A DNA stretch of 64,000 nt from Agrobacterium sp. a22-2. Lineage in GTDB: Bacteria; Pseudomonadota; Alphaproteobacteria; Rhizobiales; Rhizobiaceae. How positions within the stretch are numbered: the first letter of the stretch is position 1; every line of letters starts with the position of its first letter. Below, in pieces: positions 48,512-57,387 of this stretch. Below the pieces are notes generated by a model. It worked only from the letters and a program-made list of their open reading frames with translations, made no database searches and was not told the origin of the DNA. Position numbers and translations under genes: made by a program. The stretch is from NCBI RefSeq assembly GCF_012276985.1, contig NZ_JAAXMM010000015.1:62001-126000 (forward strand). Reading direction: 5' to 3'.

Positions 48512-50005
48512 CTATCGTTGCTTGCGCATTTTTTGCAGAAGATCGGCGAGATCGCGTACCGCCGCGACGGTCGCCCGCGACGGCACGGCGCTGAAGCCGA
48601 GGATCAACCCCTTTTGCGCCGGCGCCAGCGAGAAGCGGCCGAGCGGCGAAACGATGATGCCGCGCTCCAGCGCCCGTGCCGAAACCTCGTCCTCGTCGAG
48701 ATCATCCGGCAGCCGGCCGACCGTCTGAAAACCCGTGGTGGTTGGCTGAACGTCGAGCAACCCACCGAGGTGTTGCGACGCCGCCTCTACAAGAGCCGCC
48801 TGCCGTTCGGCATAGATGCGGCGCATCCGTCGCAGATGGGCATTGAAATGGCCCTGCTCCATGAAGCTCGCCATGATCGACTGCAGGCTGGAGGGCGCGC
48901 CCTGCATGGTGGCGCCCGCCACCCTTTGAAACATCTTGGCAAGTTCCGGCGGTGCAACCAGGTAGCCGAGCCGCAGACCCGCGAACATGACCTTGGAAAA
49001 CGTACCGACATAGATGACCCGTCCGGCCGTATCCACGCTTTTCAGCGTCGGCGCGGGATGTCCGGAATAATAGAATTCACCATCATAATCGTCCTCGATG
49101 ATCCAGGCACCGCATCGCCCGGCAGCATGCAGCAACTCCAGCCGCCGGCCGAGCGACATGGTGACGCCGAGTGGATGCTGGCGCGCCGGCGTCACGAAGG
49201 CCATGCGGAACTCCGGGCATAGCTTCAGCCCGGCTGCCACATCCATGCCCTGATCGTCGACCGGCACCGGCACCAGGCTTGCCCCGCTCGATACCAGGCT
49301 GTTTCGGGCGCCAATCGGTCCAGGGTTTTCGAACCAGACATGGTCGCCGGGATTGAGCAGCATCTGGCCGATGCGGTTGAAGGCGTCCTGCGCGCCGTTG
49401 AAGACGAAGATGTCGTCCGGTTCGCAGACCACGCCACGATTGGCCTTGAGATGGTTTGCTATGGCACGACGCAGCTCGAACAGCCCGACAGGATCGGGAT
49501 AGCCGAGCACCAGATGACGAGACTGGCGCCAGTATTGCGCCGACAGCCGTGACCAGAGCGGCATTGGAAACTCATCATTGGCCGGCATGCCGGTGACGAA
49601 GGGGCGCGGCACCTGCGGATGGGACAGGCGGGGAAAATAATGTTCCGATGCCTCGATGCTGAGCCGCGCCAGACGCGGTGGCGCTGCATCGGCAAGTTCA
49701 GGCATTGCCTGCGGCTGGATCGGACGTTCGGACTGTAGCGTCTTGCTGACATAGGCGCCGGCGCCGACCCGCGAATAGATCAACTCCTCGGCCATCAACT
49801 GTTCGTAGACCGTCACCGCCGTGGTGCGCGACACGCCCTGGTCCTTCGACAGCGTTCGGCTGGACGGCAGCCGCTCGCCGGGCGAAAGCCGACCGGACAG
49901 GATCAACTCGCGCAGACCGCCCGCCAGCTGCGCCGTCAGCGAGCCCGGATCATCCCTGTTGATGCTGATCGGCGGGATCAGAGCCCCGCCGGCATATTTC
50001 ACCAT
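48512..50005 (-). CDS. MocR-type GntR regulator with aminotransferase domain
   Basis: A 497-residue fusion. The N-terminal GntR winged helix (LRELILSGRLSPGERLPSSR, then TAVTVYEQLMAEELIYSRVG) is joined through a linker (about 80-125) to a fold-type I PLP domain. That domain holds the PLP lysine in GTFSKVMFAGLRLGYLV and DNA-free motifs HPLGVTMSLGRR and EDDYDGEFYYSG. Such proteins use PLP to sense amines or amino acids such as GABA, taurine or ectoine intermediates. It is divergent from the enolase-superfamily gene and probably governs the amine catabolic and transport operon that follows. The ligand is unknown. Confidence 0.92.
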   Translation of the reverse strand: MVKYAGGALIPPISINRDDPGSLTAQLAGGLRELILSGRLSPGERLPSSRTLSKDQGVSRTTAVTVYEQLMAEELIYSRVGAGAYVSKTLQSERPIQPQAMPELADAAPPRLARLSIEASEHYFPRLSHPQVPRPFVTGMPANDEFPMPLWSRLSAQYWRQSRHLVLGYPDPVGLFELRRAIANHLKANRGVVCEPDDIFVFNGAQDAFNRIGQMLLNPGDHVWFENPGPIGARNSLVSSGASLVPVPVDDQGMDVAAGLKLCPEFRMAFVTPARQHPLGVTMSLGRRLELLHAAGRCGAWIIEDDYDGEFYYSGHPAPTLKSVDTAGRVIYVGTFSKVMFAGLRLGYLVAPPELAKMFQRVAGATMQGAPSSLQSIMASFMEQGHFNAHLRRMRRIYAERQAALVEAASQHLGGLLDVQPTTTGFQTVGRLPDDLDEDEVSARALERGIIVSPLGRFSLAPAQKGLILGFSAVPSRATVAAVRDLADLLQKMRKQR

Positions 50006-50059
50006 TCCCGTTCCCCAAGCGCCGTTGTCGGCTTTATTGGCATGAAAACTATTCCAAAA

Positions 50060-50079
50060 TGGACCTTAGTCAAAGGCCA
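50060..50079. promoter_or_regulatory. Candidate MocR operator
   Basis: TGGACCTT and AAAGGCCA form an imperfect inverted repeat (6 of 8 pairs) around 4 bp, in the 135-bp divergent region between the MocR gene and the enolase-superfamily gene. TGGAC-type half-sites are common for alphaproteobacterial MocR proteins (TauR, EhuR groups). Inference only. Confidence 0.35.
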
Positions 50080-50140
50080 GTTTCGGCTCAATGTGAGGCC
50101 AATGATGGGATGCCAATGCAAAGTTACGGAGTTGTCGGCG

Positions 50141-51244
50141 ATGAAACTGAAGTCGATCGAGACATTTTCGACGCGCTATGTCGCCTTCGTCCGCGTCACC
50201 GACGAGACCGGGGCGACGGGCTGGGGGCAATTGTCGAATTACAATTCCGACATTTCCGCGCTGGTTCTACACCGACAGGTGGCGCCCTGGACGCTTGGCG
50301 TCGAGATCGTCGATCTGGACGACCACCTCGACCTGATCACCGAGCGCGAGCATAAATTCCCCGGCTCCTACCTGCGCCGCGCCATCGGCGGTCTTGACAC
50401 GGCCATCTGGGATCTGCGTGGCAAGCAGGCCGGCAAGCCGGTGGTCGCCCTGCTCGGTGGAACGCCAGGACCGCTGCGCGCCTATGCCTCCTCGATGAAG
50501 CGCGACATCGCTCCGCGCGACGAAGTCGAACGCTTCAAGCGGCTGCGCCAGCAATTCGGCTTTGATGCCTTCAAGTTTCGCGTCGGTGCGGAAGTGGGAC
50601 GCAATAAAGACGAATGGCCGGGCCGCACCGAGGAGATCATTCCGGCGGTGGCCAAGGCGCTGGGATCGGAGGCCGCCCTGCTGGCCGACGCCAATTCCTG
50701 CTATTCGCCGGACAAGGCGATCGAAGTTGGCCGGATGATGGAGGACCACGGCATGGTCCACTACGAGGAGCCCTGCCCCTACTGGGAGCTGGAACAGACC
50801 AAGCAGGTGGCGGATGCGCTTGATATCGCCGTGACCGGCGGCGAACAGGATTGCGACCTGACGGTCTGGCGGCGCATGATCGACATGCGCGCGGTCGACA
50901 TCGTGCAACCCGACGTCCTCTATCTCGGCGGCATCAGCCGGACGCTCCGGGTGGCACGCATGGCAGCCGAAGCGGGACTTCCGGTGACGCCGCACTGCGC
51001 CAACCTCTCGCTGGTGACGCTGTTCACCTTGCACATCCTGCGCGCCATTCCCAATGCCGGTGACTATCTCGAATTCTCGATCGAAGGCGCTGACTATTAT
51101 CCCTGGCAATACGGCCTGTTCCGCAACGATCCCTATGCGATCGTCGATGGTAAGGCGACGGTCACCGATGCACCCGGCTGGGGCATCGAGATCGACCCGG
51201 AATGGCTGGCGAAATCCAGCTACCAGATCAGCGAGATGGATTGA
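50141..51244 (+). CDS. Enolase-superfamily dehydratase/racemase (mandelate racemase subgroup)
   Basis: A 367-residue enzyme with the N-terminal capping domain (1-115) and a TIM barrel. Metal ligands are D183 (LLADANSCYS), E209 (VHYEEPCPYW) and E235 (VTGGEQDCDL). The possible bases are K145 (FKFRVG) and the D258/H285 dyad (IVQPDVLYLG; VTPHCANLSL), as in the mandelate racemase subgroup. The second residue of the KxK motif is Arg (R147), which some acid-sugar dehydratases tolerate. ATG at 50141 is chosen as the natural start (MKLKSIETFSTRYVAFV) with GGAG nine bases upstream. It overlaps nothing and leads the operon. The substrate, an alpha-hydroxy or sugar acid, is unknown. Confidence 0.85.
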   Translation: MKLKSIETFSTRYVAFVRVTDETGATGWGQLSNYNSDISALVLHRQVAPWTLGVEIVDLDDHLDLITEREHKFPGSYLRRAIGGLDTAIWDLRGKQAGKPVVALLGGTPGPLRAYASSMKRDIAPRDEVERFKRLRQQFGFDAFKFRVGAEVGRNKDEWPGRTEEIIPAVAKALGSEAALLADANSCYSPDKAIEVGRMMEDHGMVHYEEPCPYWELEQTKQVADALDIAVTGGEQDCDLTVWRRMIDMRAVDIVQPDVLYLGGISRTLRVARMAAEAGLPVTPHCANLSLVTLFTLHILRAIPNAGDYLEFSIEGADYYPWQYGLFRNDPYAIVDGKATVTDAPGWGIEIDPEWLAKSSYQISEMD

Positions 51245-51245
51245 A

Positions 51246-52742
51246 ATGACCGTGGAAGCCGATCGCCTTGCGGCGGAATATTTTGACACCGGAACCTTGA
51301 GCGGCCTACCCGCCGATCACTTCATCGACGGCCGCTGGTGCCCGCCGGTTCACGGCCGGACGATGGAGACCTTCGACCCGGGCCTTGGTCGCGCCTATCA
51401 CCAGTTTGCCGCCGGTGACGCCGACGATATCGCGGCAGCCGTCGACAGCGCAGTCCGCGCCGGGCGCGACTGGGCAAGGACCCGCCCGGCGGGGCGTGGC
51501 AACATTCTGGCCCGCGCGGCAGCCCTCCTTCGGGAGGAGGCCCCTCGCCTCGCCGTAATCGAAAGTCTCGACAGCGGCAAACCCTTGGCCGAAGCCGAAG
51601 GCGACGTTGCGGGCGCCGCCCGCACCTTTGAATACTACGCCGCCGCCGCCAACACGCTGCAGGGCGACAGCTTCCCTCTCGGCCATGACTATCTCGGCTA
51701 TTCGATCATCGAGCCGGTTGGACTGACCGCCCACATCATCCCGTGGAACTACCCGTTATCGACCGCGGCCCGCGGCATCGCGCCGGCGCTCGCGGCGGGT
51801 TGCACGGTGATCGCAAAACCTGCCGAACAGACGCCGATGACGGCTCTACTGCTTGCCGAACTCCTTCATCGCGCCGGCCTGCCGGCTGGTGTCTGCAATG
51901 TCGTCACAGGAACCGGCGGCCAAGCCGGCGCGCCGCTGGTGCGCCACCCCGCCGTCCGCCACGTCTCGTTCACCGGTTCGGTGCAGACCGGTATCAACGT
52001 CATGCAGGAGGCAGCAGCCAACGTGACGCGGGTGCTGCTGGAACTCGGCGGCAAGTCGCCCGTCGTCGTTCTCGCCGATGCGGATCTCGATGCGGCGGTC
52101 GAGGGCATTCTCGGGGCCATCTTCGAAAATGCCGGCCAGATCTGCTCGGCCGGTTCCCGCCTGGTCATCGACCGCAGGATCCATGGCGAGGTGGTGTCGC
52201 GTCTCGTCGAACGCGCGGAAAGTCTGACCATCGGCCACGGGTTGAGGCGACCGCAATTCGGTCCGCTCAATTCCGTGGAACACCTGTCGCGCGTCGCCGC
52301 CCATGTCGAGGGCGCGCGTGCCCGCGGACTGTCGATCCTGACCGGCGGCAGGCCGACCATGGACCCGCAAACCGGCAAGGGCTGGTTCTTCGAACCGACC
52401 ATCATCGATGCCGCACCGGCCGACGACCCGGTCGTGCAGCAGGAGATCTTTGGCCCCGTTCTGGTTGTCCAGCCCTTCGACACCGAGGAGGAGGCGCTGG
52501 CGCTTGCCAACGGCACAGACTACGGGCTGGTCGCCGGAGTCTATACCCGCGATTTCTCCGCCGCCCATCGCCTCGCCCGCGACATCGACGCCGGCCAGGT
52601 TTTCATCAACGAATACTTTGCCGGTGGCATCGAGGTGCCCTTCGGCGGCAACAAGATGTCCGGTTTCGGCAGGGAGAAAGGGCTCGCCGCCCTGGACGCC
52701 TATTCCCGCGTCAAGAGCGTCGCCGCGCGGATCGGAGGGTAG
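51246..52742 (+). CDS. NAD(P)-dependent aldehyde dehydrogenase
   Basis: A 498-residue aldehyde dehydrogenase. Catalytic residues are N168 (IPWNYP), K191 (VIAKPAEQTP), E266 (LLELGGKSP) and C300 (AGQICSAGSR). The overall text resembles betaine-aldehyde and gamma-aminobutyraldehyde dehydrogenases (PuuC/BetB type). ATG at 51246 lies one base after the stop of the enolase-superfamily gene. The amine oxidase gene follows after 3 bp, so the pair would oxidise an amine through its aldehyde to an acid. The aldehyde itself cannot be fixed from sequence. Confidence 0.9.
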   Translation: MTVEADRLAAEYFDTGTLSGLPADHFIDGRWCPPVHGRTMETFDPGLGRAYHQFAAGDADDIAAAVDSAVRAGRDWARTRPAGRGNILARAAALLREEAPRLAVIESLDSGKPLAEAEGDVAGAARTFEYYAAAANTLQGDSFPLGHDYLGYSIIEPVGLTAHIIPWNYPLSTAARGIAPALAAGCTVIAKPAEQTPMTALLLAELLHRAGLPAGVCNVVTGTGGQAGAPLVRHPAVRHVSFTGSVQTGINVMQEAAANVTRVLLELGGKSPVVVLADADLDAAVEGILGAIFENAGQICSAGSRLVIDRRIHGEVVSRLVERAESLTIGHGLRRPQFGPLNSVEHLSRVAAHVEGARARGLSILTGGRPTMDPQTGKGWFFEPTIIDAAPADDPVVQQEIFGPVLVVQPFDTEEEALALANGTDYGLVAGVYTRDFSAAHRLARDIDAGQVFINEYFAGGIEVPFGGNKMSGFGREKGLAALDAYSRVKSVAARIGG

Positions 52743-52745
52743 TCG

Positions 52746-54041
52746 ATGGAGAGCGTTTTCACCGCCGATGCAAAAATGACATCCTATTGGTGGGACAGGT
52801 CTCCGCCGGAGGCGCCGACACAGGAATCCCTTCCCGCCAAGGTCGACGCCCTGGTCGTCGGCTCCGGCTATACCGGCCTGCATGCGGCAATCGAGCTTGC
52901 GCGCGGTGGACGCGAGGTGCTGGTCTGCGACGCCGAGCAGATCGGCTTCGGCTGCTCCACCCGCAACGGCGGCCAGATCAGCACCAGCGTCAAGCCGGAC
53001 TTCGCCAGCCTCGTCAAGGCCCATGGCGATGCGGTGGCGCGACGTATCTTCGAGGATGGCCGCCACTCGCTGGCCTGGACAGAGGCCTTCATTCGCGAGG
53101 AAGGCATCGACTGCGATTTCGCGGTCGTCGGGCGTTTCCACGTCGCCCATGACAAAAAATCCTTCGACAGCCTGACGGCGTCGCTCAAGACCCGGCCGAA
53201 GGGGTTCGAGGTCCCGGCCCATGTCGTGCCGCGCGCCGAGCAGAGGTCGGAACTGGGCACGGACGTCTATCATGGCGGCGTCATCTTCGAGAATCATGCC
53301 TCGCTCGACCCCGGACGCTATCACGCCGGCCTCGTCAGGCTGGCGCGGTCGGCCGGCGTGCGCTTTGCCGCCCATTGCAAGGTCACGGCCACGGTCCAAT
53401 CGGCAAACGGCTTTGCGGTCGAAACCGCGCGGGGAATGGTCGAAGCGCGCAATGTCGTGCTCGCCACCAATGGTTATTCCGGCCCGCTGTCACAATGGCA
53501 TCGGCGCCGGATCATCCCGATCGGCAGCTATATCGTTGCAACCGAAGAACTGCCCGAAGCGCTGATCGACGAACTGATCCCGAAAAACCGCATCGTCTCC
53601 GACACGCGGCGCGTGCTCTACTACTTCCGCGCCTCGCCCGATCGCCGACGCATCCTGTTCGGTGGCCGGGTGAGCATCGGCGAGACCAATCCGCGGCAAA
53701 GCGGCCCCCTGCTCTTCCGCGAAATGCAGCGGCTTTTTCCCCAGCTTGGGCCCTATCGGATCAGCCATTCGTGGATGGGTTATGTCGGTTACACCTTCGA
53801 CACGCTGGCTCATGTCGGAGAGCAGGACGGCATCCATTATGCCATGGGCTATTGCGGCTCGGGCGTCGGCATGGCCGGCTATCTCGGCATGCGGGTCGGC
53901 CAGACCATTCTCGGCAAGGCGGAGGGACGCACCGGCTACGGTGAGACGCAATTCCCGTCGCGCGCCTACTACTTCGGCAAGCCCTGGTTCCTGGCGCCGG
54001 CCGTGCATGTCTATCGGCTGAGGGATCGGTTCGGGATCTGA
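52746..54041 (+). CDS. FAD-dependent amine/amino-acid oxidoreductase (PuuB/DadA-like)
   Basis: A 431-residue DAO-family flavoprotein. The FAD fold is LVVGSGYTGLHAAIELARGG. The covalent-FAD-region-like CSTRNGGQISTSVKPDF resembles PuuB-type gamma-glutamylputrescine oxidases. The C-terminal FAD loop is HYAMGYCGSGVGMAGYLGMR. The N-terminal tail (TSYWWDRSPP) is also typical of this group. It sits between an aldehyde dehydrogenase gene and a polyamine-type ABC importer, so polyamine or related amine oxidation is the best inference. No gamma-glutamyl ligase (PuuA) gene is present, so a free amine or D-amino acid may be the substrate. Confidence 0.85.
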   Translation: MESVFTADAKMTSYWWDRSPPEAPTQESLPAKVDALVVGSGYTGLHAAIELARGGREVLVCDAEQIGFGCSTRNGGQISTSVKPDFASLVKAHGDAVARRIFEDGRHSLAWTEAFIREEGIDCDFAVVGRFHVAHDKKSFDSLTASLKTRPKGFEVPAHVVPRAEQRSELGTDVYHGGVIFENHASLDPGRYHAGLVRLARSAGVRFAAHCKVTATVQSANGFAVETARGMVEARNVVLATNGYSGPLSQWHRRRIIPIGSYIVATEELPEALIDELIPKNRIVSDTRRVLYYFRASPDRRRILFGGRVSIGETNPRQSGPLLFREMQRLFPQLGPYRISHSWMGYVGYTFDTLAHVGEQDGIHYAMGYCGSGVGMAGYLGMRVGQTILGKAEGRTGYGETQFPSRAYYFGKPWFLAPAVHVYRLRDRFGI

Positions 54042-54201
54042 GATGCGCGGAGAATGCTGGCGCAGAATGGCCCTTAACAATGGAAAGAATGGCTATTCCA
54101 TGATGGCCAGTTTGAGCTTCCACTGCGCCAATGGCACCCACGGCCTGAGCCCTGTCAAACAGGCCGCAGGTCAGCGTTTGCCGGTCCCTGGACCAGCCTG
54201 C

Positions 54202-54263
54202 CAGGCCAGCATATCAGGCCAGCCAACCAGGAATGACAACGACGAAAATAATAACGATTGTCA
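54202..54263 (+). repeat. Short tandem repeat and inverted repeat before the polyamine-type importer
   Basis: CAGGCCAGC occurs twice (54202-54210 and 54215-54223). Then TGACAA (54234-54239) and TTGTCA (54258-54263) form a perfect 6-bp inverted repeat across 18 AT-rich bases, ending 22 bp before the binding-protein start. The second element may be an operator or promoter part. The rest of the 244-bp gap 54042-54285 shows nothing. Confidence 0.4.
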
Positions 54264-54285
54264 GTGAAGCAAAGAGGAGAGAACA

Positions 54286-55362
54286 ATGGGAATACTGGAA
54301 AAAAAACTGCTGGCGGCTACGGCCGTGCTGCTTATCGCCAGCCTGTCGAACGCCAGCGCCGAAACGCTGCGCATCCTGACCTGGGGCAGCTATGCGCCAG
54401 ATGAACTGGTCAAGAAATTTGAAGCCGAGAACCCCGGCCTTAAGGTCGAGGTCACCTTCTCCAACAATGAGGAAATGGTCGCCAAGCTCAGGGCCACCGG
54501 CGGCACCGGCTACGACCTCGCCCAGCCGAGCCACGATCGCATCTATGCGGCACAGCTCGAGTACAAGATCTACAAGCCGCTCGATCTTTCGAAGATCAAT
54601 GTCGACCAGATGTCGCCGAACCTCGTGGACGGCGTCAAGCAGAACACCACGATCGATGGCCAGGTCTACGCCGTGCCGCACCAGTGGGGCACATCCGGCA
54701 TCATGGCCAACAAGAAGGAAGCCCCTGACGCCAAGAGCTGGGCCGATCTCTGCGACCCCAAATACAAGGGCCGCACCTCGATGCGCCTGCGCCGCACCAT
54801 CCTGCTCGGCACGGCCTTCTCGATGGGCATGAACCCCTTCGATCTCTACAGCGACGCCAAGGCCTATCAGGGCATGCTCGACAAGGTCACAGAAAAGCTC
54901 ACCGCCTGCAAGGACAACCTCAAGACCTACTGGACCGGCGGCGACGACCTGTCGGCGCTGATGCTGTCGGGCGAGGTCATCCTGTCGGAAACCTGGGATT
55001 CCACGGCCTTCAAGCTCTACGCGCAGAACAAGGATATCGTCTTCGTACCGCCGGAAACGGGAGCACTGGCCTGGATCGATACCTTCGCCATCCCGCGCGG
55101 CGGCGAGAATGACGAAGCCGCCTATAAGTGGATCAACTTCGTCATCAAACCGGAAAACGTCAAGATCATGTCGGCCTCCACCGGCTCGCTCGCCGCGGTG
55201 CCGAATGCCGCCGATCTGTTGCCCGACGACAAGAAGGCCGCCGTGCAGGCCGCCTTCTCGCAGAAGGACCTCGACAACCTGAAGTTCTTTGCCAACATTC
55301 CTCCGGGGATCGAGGACATGGAAGGCATCGCCCTTGAGCGCATCAAGGCAGCGTCGAACTGA
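54286..55362 (+). CDS. Polyamine-type ABC importer, periplasmic binding protein (PotD/PotF-like)
   Basis: A 358-residue type II binding protein with a Sec signal peptide (MGILEKKLLAATAVLLIASL, cleavage near NASAE). The mature start ETLRILTWGSYAPDELVKKF is diagnostic of the PotD/SpuD family. AAGAGGAGAGAACA precedes the ATG. It is followed by one ATPase and two permease genes in the standard pot order. The ligand may be putrescine, spermidine or another amine; aspartates that fix the amine cannot be assigned by eye. It should feed the upstream oxidase-dehydrogenase pair. Confidence 0.88.
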   Translation: MGILEKKLLAATAVLLIASLSNASAETLRILTWGSYAPDELVKKFEAENPGLKVEVTFSNNEEMVAKLRATGGTGYDLAQPSHDRIYAAQLEYKIYKPLDLSKINVDQMSPNLVDGVKQNTTIDGQVYAVPHQWGTSGIMANKKEAPDAKSWADLCDPKYKGRTSMRLRRTILLGTAFSMGMNPFDLYSDAKAYQGMLDKVTEKLTACKDNLKTYWTGGDDLSALMLSGEVILSETWDSTAFKLYAQNKDIVFVPPETGALAWIDTFAIPRGGENDEAAYKWINFVIKPENVKIMSASTGSLAAVPNAADLLPDDKKAAVQAAFSQKDLDNLKFFANIPPGIEDMEGIALERIKAASN

Positions 55363-55446
55363 CCGCATCTGACCCTTTGAGACAGCGGTCGGGGCGATCC
55401 GTCGTCCCGGCCGCTGAACGAAATGGCCCGAAATGGAATAAGCGCG

Positions 55447-56517
55447 ATGTATGACCTGAGCTGTGCCAGCGTAACCAAGACATTCGGCGCATTCACCGCC
55501 GTATCGGACGTCTCCCTCGACATACCCTCCGGTTCGTTCTTCTCGATCCTCGGGCCTTCCGGCTGCGGCAAGACCACCCTGATGCGGATGATCGCCGGCT
55601 TCGAAAGCCCGACCGCGGGCGATATCCGGCTCAAGGGCAAGAGCGTGGTGAAGGTGCCGCCCAACAAGCGCGCCGTCAAAATGGTGTTTCAGCACCTGGC
55701 GTTGTTCCCGATGATGAATGTCGGCGAAAACATCGCCTATGGCCTGCGCTGCCGCGGCGATGCCAAAGCCGATATTCCCAGAAGAGTCGCCCGCGTCCTC
55801 GAACGGGTCGGCCTGCCGGGCGTCGAGACCAAACAGATCGCTCAACTCTCAGGCGGCCAAAAGCAACGCATCGCCATCGCCCGCTGCATGGTGCTCGAAC
55901 CCGACGTGCTGCTGCTCGACGAGCCGCTGGGCGCGCTGGACCTCAAATTGCGCGAGCACATGAAGATCGAACTGAAACAGCTGCAGCATCAGTTCGAAAC
56001 GACCTTCCTCTACATCACCCACGACCAGTCGGAAGCGCTTGTCATGTCGGACGCGGTCGCCGTGATGAATGCCGGGCGCTTCGAGCAGATCGGAAGCCCA
56101 CGCGAACTCTATGACGCACCGGCTTCCGGTTTCGTGGCGGGCTTCGTCGGCGATTCCAACTGCCTGTCCGGCCGGCTTGCCGAAATCCGTGGTGATCAGG
56201 CGAGCGTCGATCTCGACGGCGGCGGCATGGTGATTGGCCGTGTATCGGACGCCAGCCGGCCTGGCGACGCCGTCGAGGTCTTTCTCAGGCCGGAAGCCCT
56301 GACCATTGCAACCGGCGAGACCGGTGCCATGCTTGGCGGCATCATCGACAGTCTGCTCTTCAACGGCGCCAATTCCCGCATTCTCCTGCGGGTGGCGAAC
56401 GGCCAGTTGATCGAGGTCGCCGATCCCTCGGCGGCATCCACCGTCCGTCAGGGCGATGCCGTCGCACTCTCGTGGCAGCCGGACCGCGCCCGCATCTTTG
56501 CCCGGAGGACCGTCTGA
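55447..56517 (+). CDS. Polyamine-type ABC importer ATPase (PotA/PotG-like)
   Basis: A 356-residue ATPase with Walker A GPSGCGKTT, Q-loop VFQHLALFPMMNVGEN, signature QLSGGQKQRIAIARCMVLEP and Walker B VLLLDEPLGALDLKLRE. A C-terminal TOBE regulatory domain (about 270-356) follows. ATG at 55447 begins the family-type MYDLSCASVTKTFGAFTAVS; an in-frame ATG at 55423 is the alternative. The stop overlaps the first permease start by one base (TGATG). It drives the importer with the binding protein at 54286. Confidence 0.93.
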   Translation: MYDLSCASVTKTFGAFTAVSDVSLDIPSGSFFSILGPSGCGKTTLMRMIAGFESPTAGDIRLKGKSVVKVPPNKRAVKMVFQHLALFPMMNVGENIAYGLRCRGDAKADIPRRVARVLERVGLPGVETKQIAQLSGGQKQRIAIARCMVLEPDVLLLDEPLGALDLKLREHMKIELKQLQHQFETTFLYITHDQSEALVMSDAVAVMNAGRFEQIGSPRELYDAPASGFVAGFVGDSNCLSGRLAEIRGDQASVDLDGGGMVIGRVSDASRPGDAVEVFLRPEALTIATGETGAMLGGIIDSLLFNGANSRILLRVANGQLIEVADPSAASTVRQGDAVALSWQPDRARIFARRTV

Positions 56518-57383
56518 TGGGACGCGATGCGGGGCGCTTGTCGCTGATCCTGCTGTTGGCGCCCTTCGCGCTGTGGATCGGCCTGCTGATCCTGCTGCCG
56601 CAGATCGGCATCGGCTATGTCTCGCTGCGGGAGAAAGTCGGCTTCAACCAGTATGAATACGGCTTTGCCAATTATGCGGCCTTCTTTGGTGAACCGATCT
56701 ACCGCAATACCCTGCTACGGACCGCATGGATTTCGGTGCTGGTCACGGTTCTCGCCCTCGTTCTCGGCTTTCCGGTCGCTTATTACATAGCCAAGATCGC
56801 ACGGGAGCGTAGCCGTGCCGCCCTGTTCCTGATGTGCCTCATTCCGCTCTGGGTCAGCGACCTTGTGCGCGCCTATGGCTGGATCGTGCTTTTGCGCGAG
56901 ACCGGCGTGATCTCCACGGCGCTGGTGAATATCGGCCTGATCGCCCAACCGGTGGAAATGCTCTATAACGACGTCACCGTGGTAATGGGCCTGGTCTATA
57001 CCGTCATCCTGTTCATGATCGTGCCGCTGGTCTCGACCCTGCAGGGCATGGACGATGCGCTCATGGAAGCCGGCTACAATCTCGGCGGTTCGCGGTTCAC
57101 CGTTTTTCGCCGCATCGTCGTGCCCTATGCCATGCCGGGCATCGTTTCTGGCTGCATCATCACCTTCATGCTGGCCGCCGGCAGCTATCTGACGCCGATC
57201 CTTTTGGGTGGCAAGAATTCCAGCTGGTTCACCGAGCAGATCTACAACCAGTTCATCACTCGCTACAATTGGGAAGCGGGCGCAACCTTCGGCGTGCTGC
57301 TGCTCGGCTTCACCTCGCTCGTCGTCTGGGCCGGCCTGAAGCTGACCGGCCAGAGCCTGGCCACCACCGTGGCGAAGGAGTAG
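56517..57383 (+). CDS. Polyamine-type ABC importer permease 1 (PotB/PotH-like)
   Basis: A 288-residue permease with six hydrophobic segments. The binding-protein-dependent transport (EAA) loop is seen at DALMEAGYNLGGSRFTVFRR. Translation is coupled to the ATPase gene by TGATG, and GGAGG lies just before. The next permease starts 4 bp after its stop. The first helix (LSLILLLAPFALWIGLLILL) and the long first periplasmic loop are standard for PotB-type subunits. Confidence 0.93.
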   Translation: MGRDAGRLSLILLLAPFALWIGLLILLPQIGIGYVSLREKVGFNQYEYGFANYAAFFGEPIYRNTLLRTAWISVLVTVLALVLGFPVAYYIAKIARERSRAALFLMCLIPLWVSDLVRAYGWIVLLRETGVISTALVNIGLIAQPVEMLYNDVTVVMGLVYTVILFMIVPLVSTLQGMDDALMEAGYNLGGSRFTVFRRIVVPYAMPGIVSGCIITFMLAAGSYLTPILLGGKNSSWFTEQIYNQFITRYNWEAGATFGVLLLGFTSLVVWAGLKLTGQSLATTVAKE

Positions 57384-57387
57384 CCCC

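Noticed and set aside
54202-54223. Two CAGGCCAGC copies as the start of a CRISPR or repeat array
   Set aside because: Only two 9-bp copies with a 4-bp spacer. No further copies and no cas genes.
54214-55845. 543-codon minus-strand open frame
   Set aside because: It is antisense to the PotD-like and PotA-like genes, which are unmistakable. The translation shows no recognisable motif.
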